From NCBI GenBank assembly GCA_029204225.1, contig CM055095.1, positions 28,526,845-28,590,844 of the forward strand: a DNA stretch of 64,000 nucleotides, written 5' to 3'. Position numbers and translations under genes: made by a program. Below the pieces are notes generated by a model. That model worked only from the letters and a program-made list of their open reading frames with translations. It did no database searches and was not told the DNA's origin. Source of the stretch: Diphasiastrum complanatum. Lineage: Eukaryota; Streptophyta; Lycopodiopsida; Lycopodiales; Lycopodiaceae. This document shows, piece after piece, positions 12,096 to 23,170 of the stretch (its first letter is position 1; the number at the start of each line of letters is the position of its first letter).

Positions 12096-12610
12096 CCAAC
12101 AATGGACAACAATGACTTGTTTGGTTGCTTGAAACCGTCCACCCTGCCTCAAAGGGCAACAATGGACAGTTTCAAAGTATGTGATAATTCTCTGAAATCG
12201 CAGGTGATAGCAATGATGTAACCACAACTTTTTCATGCTTTTTACTTACTCCTTATGACTCAGTGAGCAGCGATGGAGGGCTGCCTCACTCCTACACATA
12301 TTTCGCACTCTTCTATGAGTAGGAATGAGCGCTGTCCAGTGATGGACAGTTCACTGATAATTGCTCATATATATCAATATCGCTTTGTGCCTTCCAGCGA
12401 TGGATCACAAATGCTTGGTAAACTCACTTTTAAACACCAAATCTACACTTATAGACCTGTTGTTCCAACGATGGACAGGAGGAGGGTCTCCTCTTCAGTT
12501 GATAATACTACTTATTCATGCATGGCTAATTGTCCAGCAATGGACAATGAACTTGTACTATCTGTTCATAGAATCTTGTACTTCTATAGCCTCCTTCAAC
12601 CAACAATGGA
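12096..12610. repeat. Cluster of near-palindromic TGTCCA-N4-TGGACA motifs
   Basis: Eight related sites around CCARCRATGGA start near 12096, 12156, 12267, 12336, 12394, 12475, 12534 and 12600, mostly 58-81 bp apart. The best copies read TGTCCAGTGATGGACA and TGTCCAGCAATGGACA, 16-mers with perfect 6 bp arms. The sequence between sites is not repeated. It resembles the motif-studded leaders and spacers of E1 and E4, so it may be a control region of a related element. Confidence 0.6.
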
Positions 12611-13930
12611 AGGATGGACACATGCATGCATAACTCTTGCTTATGTGCTCTTTTTGAGATATTCATAGATTCTGTGGCCTCATAGTATGAAGCTAATGAT
12701 ATCTCAGGCTATAGCTTTCTCATACTGCTCCAGCTTTGTCAGAATATTACGTGGTTCTTTCCTGAACCAAATACTCTTTACTGAAAGGTATGCAACCAAC
12801 TCAACCTCTACTTTGTAAATTAACTTACATAATCAGAAGATGTTTTGCAAAGCTCGTTCTGCATAACTTTTCGAGGCAATACACTCACTCCACGGTTTCT
12901 TGGCCTTCTTATGTTCTAAAATAGTACAAACTCAGTCAGGCTATAAAAATCTACTATGGCTGCCTCTCAAGAAGCTGCGTCTACAACTATTCAAGTACAC
13001 ACTTCGAGTTTAAATTTACTCTCCACAACTACGGTAAGCATGGTGGTTTTGGCTCTATAAAAACTATGATAGACATGCACTCTACATAAGTTTAGTCTTT
13101 TATTCCGATTTGTTTTTTTTCGGTTTTTCAACTTCCTTTGTTCAAAAGCAAGTAACAATACCACACTTAAATCAAACGAAAGTACCCGAAAATAAGATTT
13201 GGTCACTAAAAGTAACAGTAAGGACTCCAGTATTATGATCTTAGACAGCATGGATATGTGTAAGAATCATAGTTTATACTTAGGGAGTAGAATGGCATGG
13301 ATCTGTCCTACTACTTAGTATAAACACTGATAGTCCCTTACTCTATTTTAATGACATCTCTCTTATACAGTGTCCTTATACCGTGGATATTATATCATTC
13401 CGATATAACATTCATGGTAACACTTGATCTTTTCTCTATTAGTGTTACTTTAGACTTTTTGGTGAGATACAACTAGAAAGCATGGATATGCTCAAGAGTA
13501 TGGACAGCAGTGCGTGACATATCTTACATCGTAAGGGTCACTTGGGTCTATATAGCATGGATTTGCTTTGATACCAGCACACGTGTTCACGCCAAGTCTT
13601 TTGGCTAAATAAAACGCCTAACGGTTTAAACTTTTCATACTCCTCTTTGATTAAAATGAACTGATACGAACCAATTGACCGTGGCTTATCAGTATGGCAC
13701 AGATCTGACTCAGATGCATCTATAAAAATCTCTACGAGAGTTATTGGTGGAAAAAACATCATTTTTTAGTATTTGTGAGGGTTCCAAAGAGCAGAATTTT
13801 CAAAACCTTCGCAGAGCATCAAGATCATCAAACCAACCTTTAGAATGGGACATAAATGAAATCAGAGCAGTTAAATTAGCATGTCTACATGGTCTGATCT
13901 TGAAAATCCAACCACTGAAACAAGTTGTAT
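12611..13930. other. Unassigned non-coding DNA with hairpins
   Basis: Exact GCATGGAT occurs at 13248, 13295, 13480 and 13555. Local inverted repeats include TTTATACT and AGTATAAA around 13272-13325 and GTAACACT and AGTGTTAC around 13415-13446. No coding similarity recognised. Confidence 0.35.
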
Positions 13931-14393
13931 GAGCATTCACTTCCTGCGAGGATTGAACCCTCGCAGACTGTCTGAACCCTCGCAGAACCTTCGCAGGGCA
14001 GCCATATCACCTTCTGAACTCTTGCAGACTTCTTTGAGGTCTTAGAATTTTGTGAAGAAGGTCCCTGCCAAAATTTGGGTGGAACTGAACAAGGGAAAGT
14101 GTATTTCACCTAATGCGCACTCTAAATTCCGCTATATAAGGGCTGAATTCGAGTCGTCACCTTTCCTAGTGAAGCTCTGCTCAAATTTTGACTGAAATTT
14201 TGAAGTTCTCCGAATGTGACCAAACTTCATACAAGCCATCATCTGCATACTCTGAACCTAGATCTGTGCTTTGAATCGCCGTTACTACCAGCAAGTCCCG
14301 TTTTCTACTGTTTTTTTTTGTTTCCATCACTTTTTACCTTTTCCACCGATTTTTGTACTTTTTAATACTTTTTCTTTGTAACCAACTTTAACC
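13931..14393 (+). promoter_or_regulatory. E2 spacer with CCCTCGCAGA motifs and TATA box
   Basis: Before the second aORF copy. It contains repeated CCCTCGCAGA-like motifs in both orientations (near 13945, 13968, 13978, 13990 and 14028, with an earlier one near 13808). A TATA-like CTATATAAGG lies at 14132-14141, about 260 bp before the inferred aORF start. The position matches the E1 spacer but the motif sequence differs. Confidence 0.5.
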
Positions 14394-16245
14394 ATAACTG
14401 CCAACACGACCTCCTCACCTTCTGATGACTCTAGCACCAAGCAGGTGATCCAGCGTGAAATACCATCAGCCACCCAGATTTGGCCCTTGCCTTCTGATGG
14501 CCTGATTAAATCATGACTTCAGATTGCTGGCCCACTTCTTGAAGCAATGGGGTTCTACCCAGTGCTTTTTAGCTGTGAAATTAGCATGGGCCTCGCCCTT
14601 CATGCTTATGCCACCTGGGAAGCGTCAAAGTTGCGTTTCCACTTCTTGTACCAGGGTACCACATACAAGGTATGGATTAACGTGGACTCGATGGTCACTG
14701 TCGGCATTATGTCCGGCGACCGCCAGAGCCCATCTCTCATCGTCAGTCAAAAGCCCTGATAAAGCCTTTCGTACCTCAAACTGCACCTGAAGTTCCAATC
14801 CAAACTAACAACGGGTTCGTAATAGAGGCTATCACGGACCCAGTCATTCAGACGACCACACATCTGTTGAACAACTTTTTGGTTGTTTCAACATTTCGCA
14901 AGGATAGAATCTAGTCCAAGCTATTTAGTCAGATTGTGGAGTCCTTCTTGGGATTCCCTGGCCCCACAGTTGACTGGCATGCCTTCCTCATCCATGAACT
15001 AACAATCTCCATCAAACCAAACACTCGTGACCGTATCGCAGCGGGCCCCCTGTTGTGTAACTTTGTCTGTGCACTTCTTGAGGTGAAAGTGCATGGGTTC
15101 CACCATTCTAGCATCTTATCGTTCACTGTGCCACACACTAACGTTTATCCTCCATCCACCGCATCCACATCTGCCCAACTTGCAGTCACTGACATGACGA
15201 CCAGCAAAAGAATGTGTGGCGCTGCCCCCTCCTCCTCATCCCCACCTGCTACCAGATGTCGCACCACCACCATCACACTAGAAATAGTTCCGGCTTCTAC
15301 CACCGCCCCCTCCTCCTCATCTCCACCTACTACCAGATGTCGCACCACCACCATCACACCAGTAATAGTTTCGGCTTCTACCACCGCCACTTCCTCTTCT
15401 GTACAGCCCTCTACCACTATTTTTGTTGTCATTCCTCTTTCTTCTATTCCACCCACAACTGTTGCTTCTGTTTTCATTCCCATATCATCTATTTATACTA
15501 CTTCTACCTCTGTTCCATCTTCTAATACCCCTTCCATTACTATCGCATCCTCCATTCCCCCTGTTTCCACCGCTGTCTCTTCCAGTTCAATCCCGCTGAT
15601 TCACAATTGTCTCCAGACACCCTGGTGTGGATGCATGTCATAAACTTTTCACCTCCACGCTAGGCTTCAGCCCCATCTTCTCTTTTCATCCTCCACACCA
15701 CCCTACAGTTTTCCTCTGTTCCCTCCATTTTTCTTTTGGACAAGTTGTCCCCATCCCTGTCTCCACTTCTGTTCCTCTCACACCACCCACTTCTGGACCG
15801 ACCGTTACGACGCATTTGTACAAATTGTTTTTAATTCCATCGTCAGATCATGTAGATCCCATCGCACTTGATGACAAGAAATCACCGGAGCAACTCATAG
15901 AGGAGGAGGAGGACGACACTGTACAGGTCGTCAGGGCCACTACTTCACAAGCCCCTGCAAGCATAAGTGTATCGGTTGCTCCAACAGACCTAACGACGGC
16001 CTACCAAGCCTTGGGGACATTCATCCAGGACACAGTAGCATCCAGAGCCTCATTGGGTAGCCAAGTACTGCATCTGGCAACCAACAACACTCAGCTGCGA
16101 GCTGAAATCACAAAGCTACAGCAAGAGCTGATAATCGCTCAACAACACGAGCAAGACAGGCACCGGGAGATCACGAAGCTGCAACAAAAGGAGGACGACC
16201 TCAATCAGTATATCCAGAGCCTCTCCAAAGCGTTTGTGAAAAGTA
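14394..16245 (+). pseudogene. E2 truncated additional ORF (aORF)
   Basis: A second copy of the unknown 3' ORF. The start codon appears mutated to ATA (14394), followed by a TANTTSSPSDDSS stretch like the E3 N-terminus. The N-terminal domain covers 14520-15120 with a frameshift near 14760; shared features include YKVWINVDSMVTVGIM and NNGFVIEAITDP. A long Ser/Thr/Pro linker (15120-15900) contains an 81 bp tandem duplication. A coiled coil (about 16040-16240, EITKLQQE and similar heptads) closes the copy. The C-terminal domain is absent; the sequence changes to unrelated DNA near 16246. No LTR or pol was found beside it. Confidence 0.7.
15224..15385 (+). repeat. 81 bp tandem duplication in E2 aORF linker
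   Basis: Two adjacent copies, starting at 15224 and 15305, differ at a few positions. The unit is 27 codons, so the duplication kept the reading frame of the Ser/Thr/Pro linker. Confidence 0.9.
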
Positions 16246-18270
16246 CAGTACTAAGGACCATAAATGGATCTTTGAATGATCCACAAGGTGATTGTATGCT
16301 TGTTAAACAATCTATCAGAAACTAGTCATCAGAAAACAAGATCTAGTTTAGCAGCTTGATAGGAAACAAGTAGAGACAATAAAAGCATTGATCAATTAGT
16401 ATAATCCAACTCCACATGTGTGGAAATAAGGCTGTAGTACGGCCTGTAGACAGTGTTTACAAAGTGCCAAAGCTGGGTTTCACTAGAAATCAAGAGTAAT
16501 CACCATACAATGAGAGGAAACTCGAGTTTCTCCTTGAGGCTCCAAAAAGTTTCTATCTTCTCACTATGGAGAATGGGAATACATAGTAAAACACACTTCC
16601 TTTGCAAAGTTAGGTGAAAATCCAGCATGTAATAAGGAAGTAGACTCCACTTTCTTGCCCTAATGTGAAAACCCTAGCCTAGATCCAAGAGTCATGCTTG
16701 GTAGGTGCATGGTAGGTACAAATCTCATCATAAATCATGGTCTAGATCCTACAAAGTAGGAATCACTACCAAATAGACACAACCACTCCTCTTGACTCGT
16801 GGTAACCTACTTTGGGTGTGTATGTACAAGTGGCACTTTGGCCATTCAAGTAACCAACAAACAATATTGACAAAATGTACAATATTCTACATGGCTAGAT
16901 TTGCCAATGTAGGCAATTTTTCACAGTGTTGACAGATGCTTCCACAAAGGTGCAGGAGCTTCAGTATGAAGCATCCCAACGGCTTGCCTCCCGCCAGACG
17001 CAACTCTAGATATATATGTGTCTTTCTACCGATCACTCTATTTGTTGCGATATTCAAAGAAATTCTATTCAAGAAAACAAATATAATGTGGGCGTGGAAA
17101 GCGGTAGAGGCCTCATTGTTGGATAATATACTTACCTCTTGGGATTCAAGGGAAGTAGAACACAAAGGAGATATGATAAGGTGTAATCTTTGCCGTGAAA
17201 CAATGGGAATAGGATATCACATTTCACGTCAAACATGCTCTTTCAGTTTCATTTACAAGCAGGTAAAGTTTGGTCATGGTCGATGAGATGCGTTGGACGC
17301 TGACATGAGAGAGCAAGATGTGGACTTGTGTATCCATCTCCCACATGATGAAATACGTGAAGTGTGCATCAACAATGGGTGGAATCTAGAAGATTTATGA
17401 GCTCTGCTTGAATTGACATTTGATGATGTGCCCACAAATTTCATCTTCAATATTGACGGACAAAATGTATGTCTTTAAAATTACTTTTCTATAATCTGCT
17501 TTGTTAGGATTTCTGTGCATGATGTCTAACATGTGTAACAATGATTAATACATTGTTAATACTAATACAAGTCTCTGATATACAGATTAGGAGACCAGAA
17601 AGGACAATACTTGCGATTCGCTTATAAATTTTGCTACATTAAATATTCAGTGGGAGTGATGTTCTTTTATACATCAACGTACAACAATAGCAGCGTTCAT
17701 GAATTTATTTGGAATATGCATGTACAAGACCTAAAAAGTTTTTTTTAATTGAACTTTTGAAAGCAAGATATTTTAATGGGAATGCGTTGTTATGTCACAT
17801 CTGTGTATTTTCCATGATGCATTTGGGATTGAATGAGGTTTAGGATTTTAGTTATTTGTAATGTAAGTGTGTATGGTGCACTAGTATTTTTAAAAAGTCT
17901 AATTTTTTCCAAAACACTCATTACCACAAATAGAAATCTCCCAAATAAAAGGGTGCATGGAGTCTCATTTTCAGACTTCACCCTTTCGGTTTCAGAGCTC
18001 ATGCTATTTTTTTTATCTGAAAAAGATTAGGCTCGTGCTTTAGCACTCCCACTACCAGCATATATTGTGGTTTCTCATTCACCATCCTAAATGTCTGAAG
18101 ACATGACACTCACTAAACAAACTTCTAGAGATATTAGGATTGTAGCTTTAATGCAATGGGAAACACTAGCGGCATTAGACGGTGGGGCCAGTAGAAGTCC
18201 GAGCCAAATCCTCAACAAATATTGCACCGGCCGTCTCAATGGTATATCTTGCGGATATGTAGATGACTGA
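16246..18270. other. Unassigned DNA with a weak coding trace
   Basis: Mostly non-coding. On the plus strand at 17086-17290 a short reading frame holds CNLCRETMGIGYHISRQTC, a possible Cys/His zinc-binding piece, continued by fragments up to 17470. It could be a remnant of a BED-type or similar finger, but I do not recognise the protein. Confidence 0.25.
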
Positions 18271-18290
18271 TGTCTTGCAGGAGCCATAGG

Positions 18291-18664
18291 GGGAGCCAGA
18301 TCACCAACAACAGTAGGGTCAACAAGATCAGCAGGTGCAAGAGCAACAGGTGCAAGAGCAGATAGATGGGCAACAACAGTAGTCGGATGTGCAGGTGGGA
18401 GCCTCAGAGACAATTCCATAGGTTATGGAGGTGGGAGCTGCGGAGACAGTTCAACATCAGGAGCTGGGACAACAAGAACAGTTCCAGCAACAACAACAAT
18501 CATATTGTCTCTCCCCAACACACAGCCAGTGGGAAGCGGCCATGGATTTCGTAAACACGGAGCTAGGGGCTTCAAGTCCTTTGTCGTCGAATAGCTTCAG
18601 GCTATTAGATCCGTTGGTTGGTTCACAGGGGGTGGGACTACCATTTGGAGATTCAACATCGTTA
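18291..18664 (+). pseudogene. Gln-rich coding remnant, unrecognised
   Basis: A frame with several stops encodes a Gln-rich stretch (EQFQQQQQ near 18480), then a less biased segment ending at 18664. Coding-like traces with stops continue to about 18900. It has no recognised domain. It could be a linker from a retroelement protein; it lies 350 bp before the histone-like pseudogene, with no proven link to it. Confidence 0.3.
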
Positions 18665-19020
18665 TAGTCCCTTGGGGATGTTCAAGGCCCAATAATGGGA
18701 CCTATGATGAGCTTGCTGGTGGGATCCGACAAAACCACATCTGAGGTCAAAATCTGCAAGTCATGAAACAAGTGCAAGGCAAGAAGACTAGCACCGACTC
18801 CGAAAACATCAACGACTAACCAAGCACAAGCAATAGAGCCGGATCCAGCAATCCCCATGATGGACAATCAATCGCAAGCACAAGATCCCGACTAGTAATC
18901 CCAGAGCCACCAGTGAATCGAAGATGAAGAAGGACCCCACCACCACTTTGGGAAGGAAAGAACCTTCGAAGGATGCAACCACCCCCACCAAGGCGATGAC
19001 AAAAGTCACAAATTGCAAAG

Positions 19021-19280
19021 TGGTTAACAGAGATCAGACAATATCATAAGTGAATTGAATTCCTTATACCAAAAGCCCCCTTCATTCGGTTGGTAAAGGA
19101 AGCCATTGACGAATTTAGATTAGGTTTTAGAGTTACAGCGGAGGCTGTATCAGCAATCCAAGAAGCTGTTGAGATGTACATCGCTCAACTACTTGGTGAT
19201 GCTAACCTATGTGCAAGACGTAGGAAAAGGGTGACAATATTGCCCAAGGGCCTTATCACATCGCGATCAAGTACCACTTA
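19021..19280 (+). pseudogene. Histone H3-like (CENH3-like) pseudogene fragment
   Basis: Translation matches the H3 histone fold in order: alpha-N (LTEIRQYHK), alpha-1 (LIPKAPFIRLVKE), alpha-2 (TAEAVSAIQEAVE through DANLCA) and loop 2 (KRVTILPK). The TAEA..A.QEA form and LIP before APF are features of centromeric H3 (CENH3), where canonical H3 has SSAV.ALQEA and LIRKLPF. A TGA at 19051 and loss of the AIHA residues after NLCA show it is not functional. No intron interrupts the fold, unlike most plant CENH3 genes, so it may be a retrocopy. A basic Thr/Lys/Ser-rich stretch in another frame just upstream (18900-19020) could be the decayed N-terminal tail. Confidence 0.7.
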
Positions 19281-19634
19281 ATCAGGGATCTGATTGAGAA
19301 GAAGATGCCACAGACCACCTTCACTGGAACAAAAGACATGGTTAGAGGGAGCTGAAGAAACAAAACGTTTCTATTACCAAAGCTTGCTAGCTTTCAGCCC
19401 TCTGCTTGACAAAAATGTTCGCGAGCGCAAAAGTCAAAAGACACGAAGCAGAAATGTTCGTGAACATCCTGACGAGGAGACACAAATGCGATATATTCGT
19501 GAAAGAGAATCTCTCACGGTACAGCAGGAGAAAGTTAGACGACGCGAAAGTCAAATGACGCGACACAAAAAAAGTCGCAACACCTGTTCTGCCCTCAGGC
19601 TCCAAAAAGAACCAACAAGATTATCCAAGTACCC
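19281..19634 (+). other. Unassigned stretch before copia C1
   Basis: Near 19258-19310, one base off the histone frame, the plus strand reads HIAIKYHLIRDLIEKK, like the end of a copia RNase H. After that an Arg/Glu-rich frame to 19638 contains repeated ATGTTCGYGA and AGTCAAA.GACGCGA-like words. It may be a decayed leader. Confidence 0.3.
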
Positions 19635-20290
19635 ATGAGGTATGATAAGAGGGCCAAAAGGGCTCTACACATTATCAAGATGAATGTTACCAATGAGCTT
19701 CTCAAGGAAGTTGGTAAGTGTACTCCATCTAAGGATGCTTGGGATTCATTGAAAAAGCTTTATGAATCCAAGTCTACTGCTAGAGTGTTGACTCTAAGAA
19801 GGCAAATCTTTTCTTGTTTTCAAAAGAATGAAGAAAGTACAAGTACTTTTGTTTTGAGGATGAAAGCATTGAATGATGAGTTGGCTTGCATTGATGAGAG
19901 CATTAAGGAAGGAGAGCTTGTTTAAGTGATTATTAATGGTTGGATGCTCATGCTAACATTGTTCAAAGTATTGCTATTTAAAAGACTTTGCCAAGTTTGA
20001 TGGATCTTCAAGAGATCTTGATCAATGAAGAATATAGGCTTCAAGCAAGAGGTGGATCTACATCGACACTTCAAGAGGAGGCTATGTTCACAAAGGGAAA
20101 AACCAAAAATAAGTGGTCTAAAGGGCAAGATCAAGTGGATGCTTCTTCAAATGGCAAAAATAAGGATAGATCAAAGCTCAAGTGCTTCTATTGTGGCATC
20201 AAAGGACACTTTGCAAGTGAGTGCTACAAGAATAAGAGAGATCAAGGAGAAAAACAAGGTAATCTTACTCTTGATGAGGATGGTTTGGAT
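19635..20290 (+). pseudogene. gag: C1 gag
   Basis: Copia Gag of the UBN2/retrotran_gag type (AWDSLKKLYESKSTARVLTLRRQ, then MKALNDELACI). A frameshift and stop lie near 19923, and the frame resumes near 19988. A CCHC zinc knuckle CFYCGIKGHFASEC sits near 20190. The product would package element RNA. Confidence 0.85.
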
Positions 20291-20309
20291 GTTCAAGATG
20301 CAAATGATG

Positions 20310-21900
20310 ATGCTTTTGTGATGTCTTCATGTATGCTTGCTAATGATGGAGATCTAGATCCTTGGTGGATTGATAGTGGAGCAATTTCACACATGACTTT
20401 TCACAAACAATACTTCACTTCTTTGTTGGCATATGGAGATGACAAGAGGGTGATCTACACGGCCAATGATGGCGAGTGTGCAATCAAAGGGATTGGCATA
20501 GTTCCTATTTCTCTCTCTACAAATAGGAATGTTCATTTGGAGGATGTCTTGTTTATTCCATCTATTACCAAAAATTTTCTTAGTGTGAGTCAAATGCTAA
20601 GTAAAGGCCTCAAAGGTTGAGTTTGATGGAGATGCTTGTATGATCAAAAGGAAGGATGTCTTGATTGGAAAAGGTAAAAGGCAAGGGAAGTTGTTCAAAC
20701 TAGATGCTTGTCTTATTGCTAATCAAGTTGGATGTGTTGCAAAAGAGGAAATACCTATTTCAAAGGTTTGGCATAAAAGGATGGGACACATCAACTTCAA
20801 TTCATTGGAGGTAAGGGCTAGTATAGGTCTTCCAAGTTCCTTAAGTGGCATCAAACATATTTGTGAGTCTTGTGCTTTGTCTAAGTCACATAGACTACCT
20901 TATACTAGATCTACATCTAGATCTACAAAGCCTTTTCAACTTGTACATTCAAATATTCATGGATTCACTACAATTAGCAATAGTGGAGCTAAGATGTATG
21001 TAACATTCATTGATCATTTTAGTAGATTTTGTTGGATCTATCTACTAAAGAGCAAGGATGAAGTGTATGATGTCTTTATCAAGTTCAAGAATGCAAGGGA
21101 GAACCAATTTTTCACAAGGATCAAGTGCTTAAGGAGTGACAATGGTGGTGAGTACATATCCACCAAGTTCAAGGCCTTTTGTGATGAGCATGGGATCAAG
21201 AGGGAGTATACAACATCAAGGACCCCACAACAAAATGGAGTGGCTGAAAGGAAGAATAGAACTTTATGTGAAAGTGCTAAAGCCATGAGGTTGAATGCTA
21301 ATCTTGTCAAACCATTTTGGGATCAAGTTTTCTTGTGTGCCAATTTCTTGTGCAATAGGTGGTCGACTACTATTTTGGATGGAAGGACACCTTTTGAGAT
21401 GCTATTCAAGAGGAGTCTGAGTGTCAACTTTCTAAGGACCTTTGGATGCACATGCTATGTCAACATTACTCTTGATGATAGGACCAAGGAGGATCCATCT
21501 TTAAGAAGAGGTATTTTTGTTGGATATAGTGAGGGGAGTAAAGCCTACAAGGTTTACATTCCTTCTACTAACAAAGTGATTGTTGGTAGAGATGTCATCT
21601 TTGATGAGAGGAACATTACAAAAGTGTCTTCAAGCATGATTGATAAAGGTGTGGATGGATCTAACATTCTTGATGTTGATGTAAAGGATCCTACTGTGGA
21701 TGGTGATGATGATGGACCTATATCAAGTCAAAAGCCAAGGAGAACATCAAGGGAAAGACAAGTACCTTCAAGGCTCACATATGATGAAAAGGGTAAGCAA
21801 GTAGTTTCTGGAAATTATGTTGCTTTCCTAACCTCTTTTGAAGAACCTACAAGTATAGATGAAGTAAGGAAAGAAGAGAAGTGGATCCAAGCAATGGATC
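20310..21900 (+). pseudogene. pol: C1 protease and integrase
   Basis: Aspartic protease active site WIDSGAISHMT near 20370. After a break near 20620, the pre-integrase HKRMGH...C..C region (20780-20880) and integrase core follow. The first catalytic Asp of the usual VHSD motif is Asn here (LVHSNIHG); the second (RSDNGGEY) and the Glu (QNGVAERKNRTL) are present. The C-terminal part continues to a short EEPTSIDEV...W..AM stretch that normally leads into reverse transcriptase, then homology stops near 21900. Confidence 0.88.
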
Positions 21901-21959
21901 TTGAGTATCGAGCTCTTATGAAGAATGAAAAATCTTTTGGAAGATCTTCTTGTGTAGAC

Positions 21960-22780
21960 GATGCTATGCAAGTGGATGATGTTATCTTGCTGTAAAATCA
22001 AGTAATGGAGCTGGAAAACAAAGTTTGTTCAATGACTTTGATGGTTGTTCAATGACTTTAATGGTCAAGTTGATGATCAAGAGGTTGATCTCAAAGGGCT
22101 TCAACAAGCCAAAAAGGAAGTTGGCAACATGGAGTTAGTCAAGAGCATCAAAGGAGAGGTAATTGGCAAAGATGTTATGGATCTATTTTTTCAGCTTATT
22201 GAAGACTCAATTAAGGTCAAAGGAGCAACAAGGAAGTGTTTTTCAAGTTTACTTTACTTGTTCTATCTCATATTTGAGCATTTTCATGTGGATGTGTGCA
22301 AATTGTCAAGATATGGTAAAACTAGCTACATTGGTGAGCATCATTTTGATGTTGGATTTGTACTAGCATTCTTGGCTAGCTTTGTTGATGGAAATGAATC
22401 TATTGGAGGCTCATTATATCACTCATCCATGGCTAATTTCCAAGTTTTGAGCTACTTAGTGCCAATGTTTGGAGATTGTCAAATTTTGGTGAATTCATGG
22501 TCATTTTCTTGTGTCAAGTAGATCTTGAAAATGAACTAGTAAATCTTTCTTGGTTTATGGAGTCATGTGGTGCTGTTTTAGTATCATGGATGAGCTCACT
22601 TACTCATGGATTTCCAAGGCTTGATGGTTTCTTGTGGCAAGATGGAGACGGAGGCTCATTCATGAAGTGTCATGGTGGATACATGGCAACAAAGGACAAA
22701 GGAGGAGGAAACATGCAAGCAAATGTTAGTCACTCACATTCATTGTTTGCTATATTTTTCCAGAGAGTTCAAAGTTGAAA
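21960..22780 (+). other. Unrelated insert in place of C1 reverse transcriptase
   Basis: About 800 bp with a 158-codon frame (22045-22521) and a partly overlapping one (22476-22778). No reverse transcriptase motif is present. Repeated words around GGTTGTTCAATGACTTTGATGG occur at its left edge (22030-22065). I recognise no domain; it may be captured host sequence or divergent element sequence. Confidence 0.4.
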
Positions 22781-22789
22781 GCATGGAGA

Positions 22790-23170
22790 AATCATCTCAT
22801 TTACATTCTATGTGATTCTTCATGTCATATTGAGGTGCAACAACATTTTGTGAGGGAGAAGTCATTGCAAAGGAGGTGGGAGGTTCAACATGTGTCCTCA
22901 AGGGAATGTGTAGCTGATATCTTCACCAAAGAATTGGTCAAGGACTTGTTCATGAAACATAGGGCTTCACTTGGAGTGTTATCAAAGTCTATGCAACAAC
23001 ATTTTGTGAGGGAGAAGTCATTGCAAAGGAGGTGGAGGTTCAACATGTGTCCTCAAGGGAATGTGTAGCTGATATCTTCACCAAAGAATTTGTCAAGGAC
23101 TTGTTCATGAAACATAGGGCTTCACTTGGAGTGTTATCAAAGTCTATGCTAAAACTAGTTGAAGAGGGAG
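22790..23170 (+). pseudogene. C1 RNase H C-terminal end with tandem duplication
   Basis: Reads HIEVQQHFVREK, then VADIFTKELVKDLF, the closing part of copia RNase H. The segment 22838-22993 is repeated in tandem as 22994-23148 with one 1 bp indel and very few substitutions, so the RNase H end occurs twice. GAAGAGGGAG (23161-23170) is the polypurine tract, directly followed by TGTGAAAG, the likely 3' LTR start. Confidence 0.8.
22838..23148 (+). repeat. 156 bp tandem duplication in C1
   Basis: Units start at 22838 and 22994 (both CAACAACATTTTGTGAGG). Near-identity suggests a recent duplication compared with the age of the element. Confidence 0.92.

Larger units (their letters stand above)
19635..23170 (+). 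mobile_element. C1: Ty1/copia element with reverse transcriptase replaced
   Basis: Order is gag, zinc knuckle, protease, integrase, a few codons before reverse transcriptase, then about 800 bp of unrelated DNA, then the RNase H end and a polypurine tract. The 5' LTR was not found. A second fragment of the same family lies at 44765-44860. Confidence 0.85.

Noticed and set aside
12361-12668. Plus-strand frames of 90-131 codons through the palindrome cluster
   Set aside because: Different frames are open over the same DNA, no domain, and the repeated ATGGAC words explain the apparent Met starts.
15145-15483. 112-codon minus-strand frame with repeated Glu/Val/Gly
   Set aside because: Antisense of the 81 bp duplicated linker in the E2 aORF.
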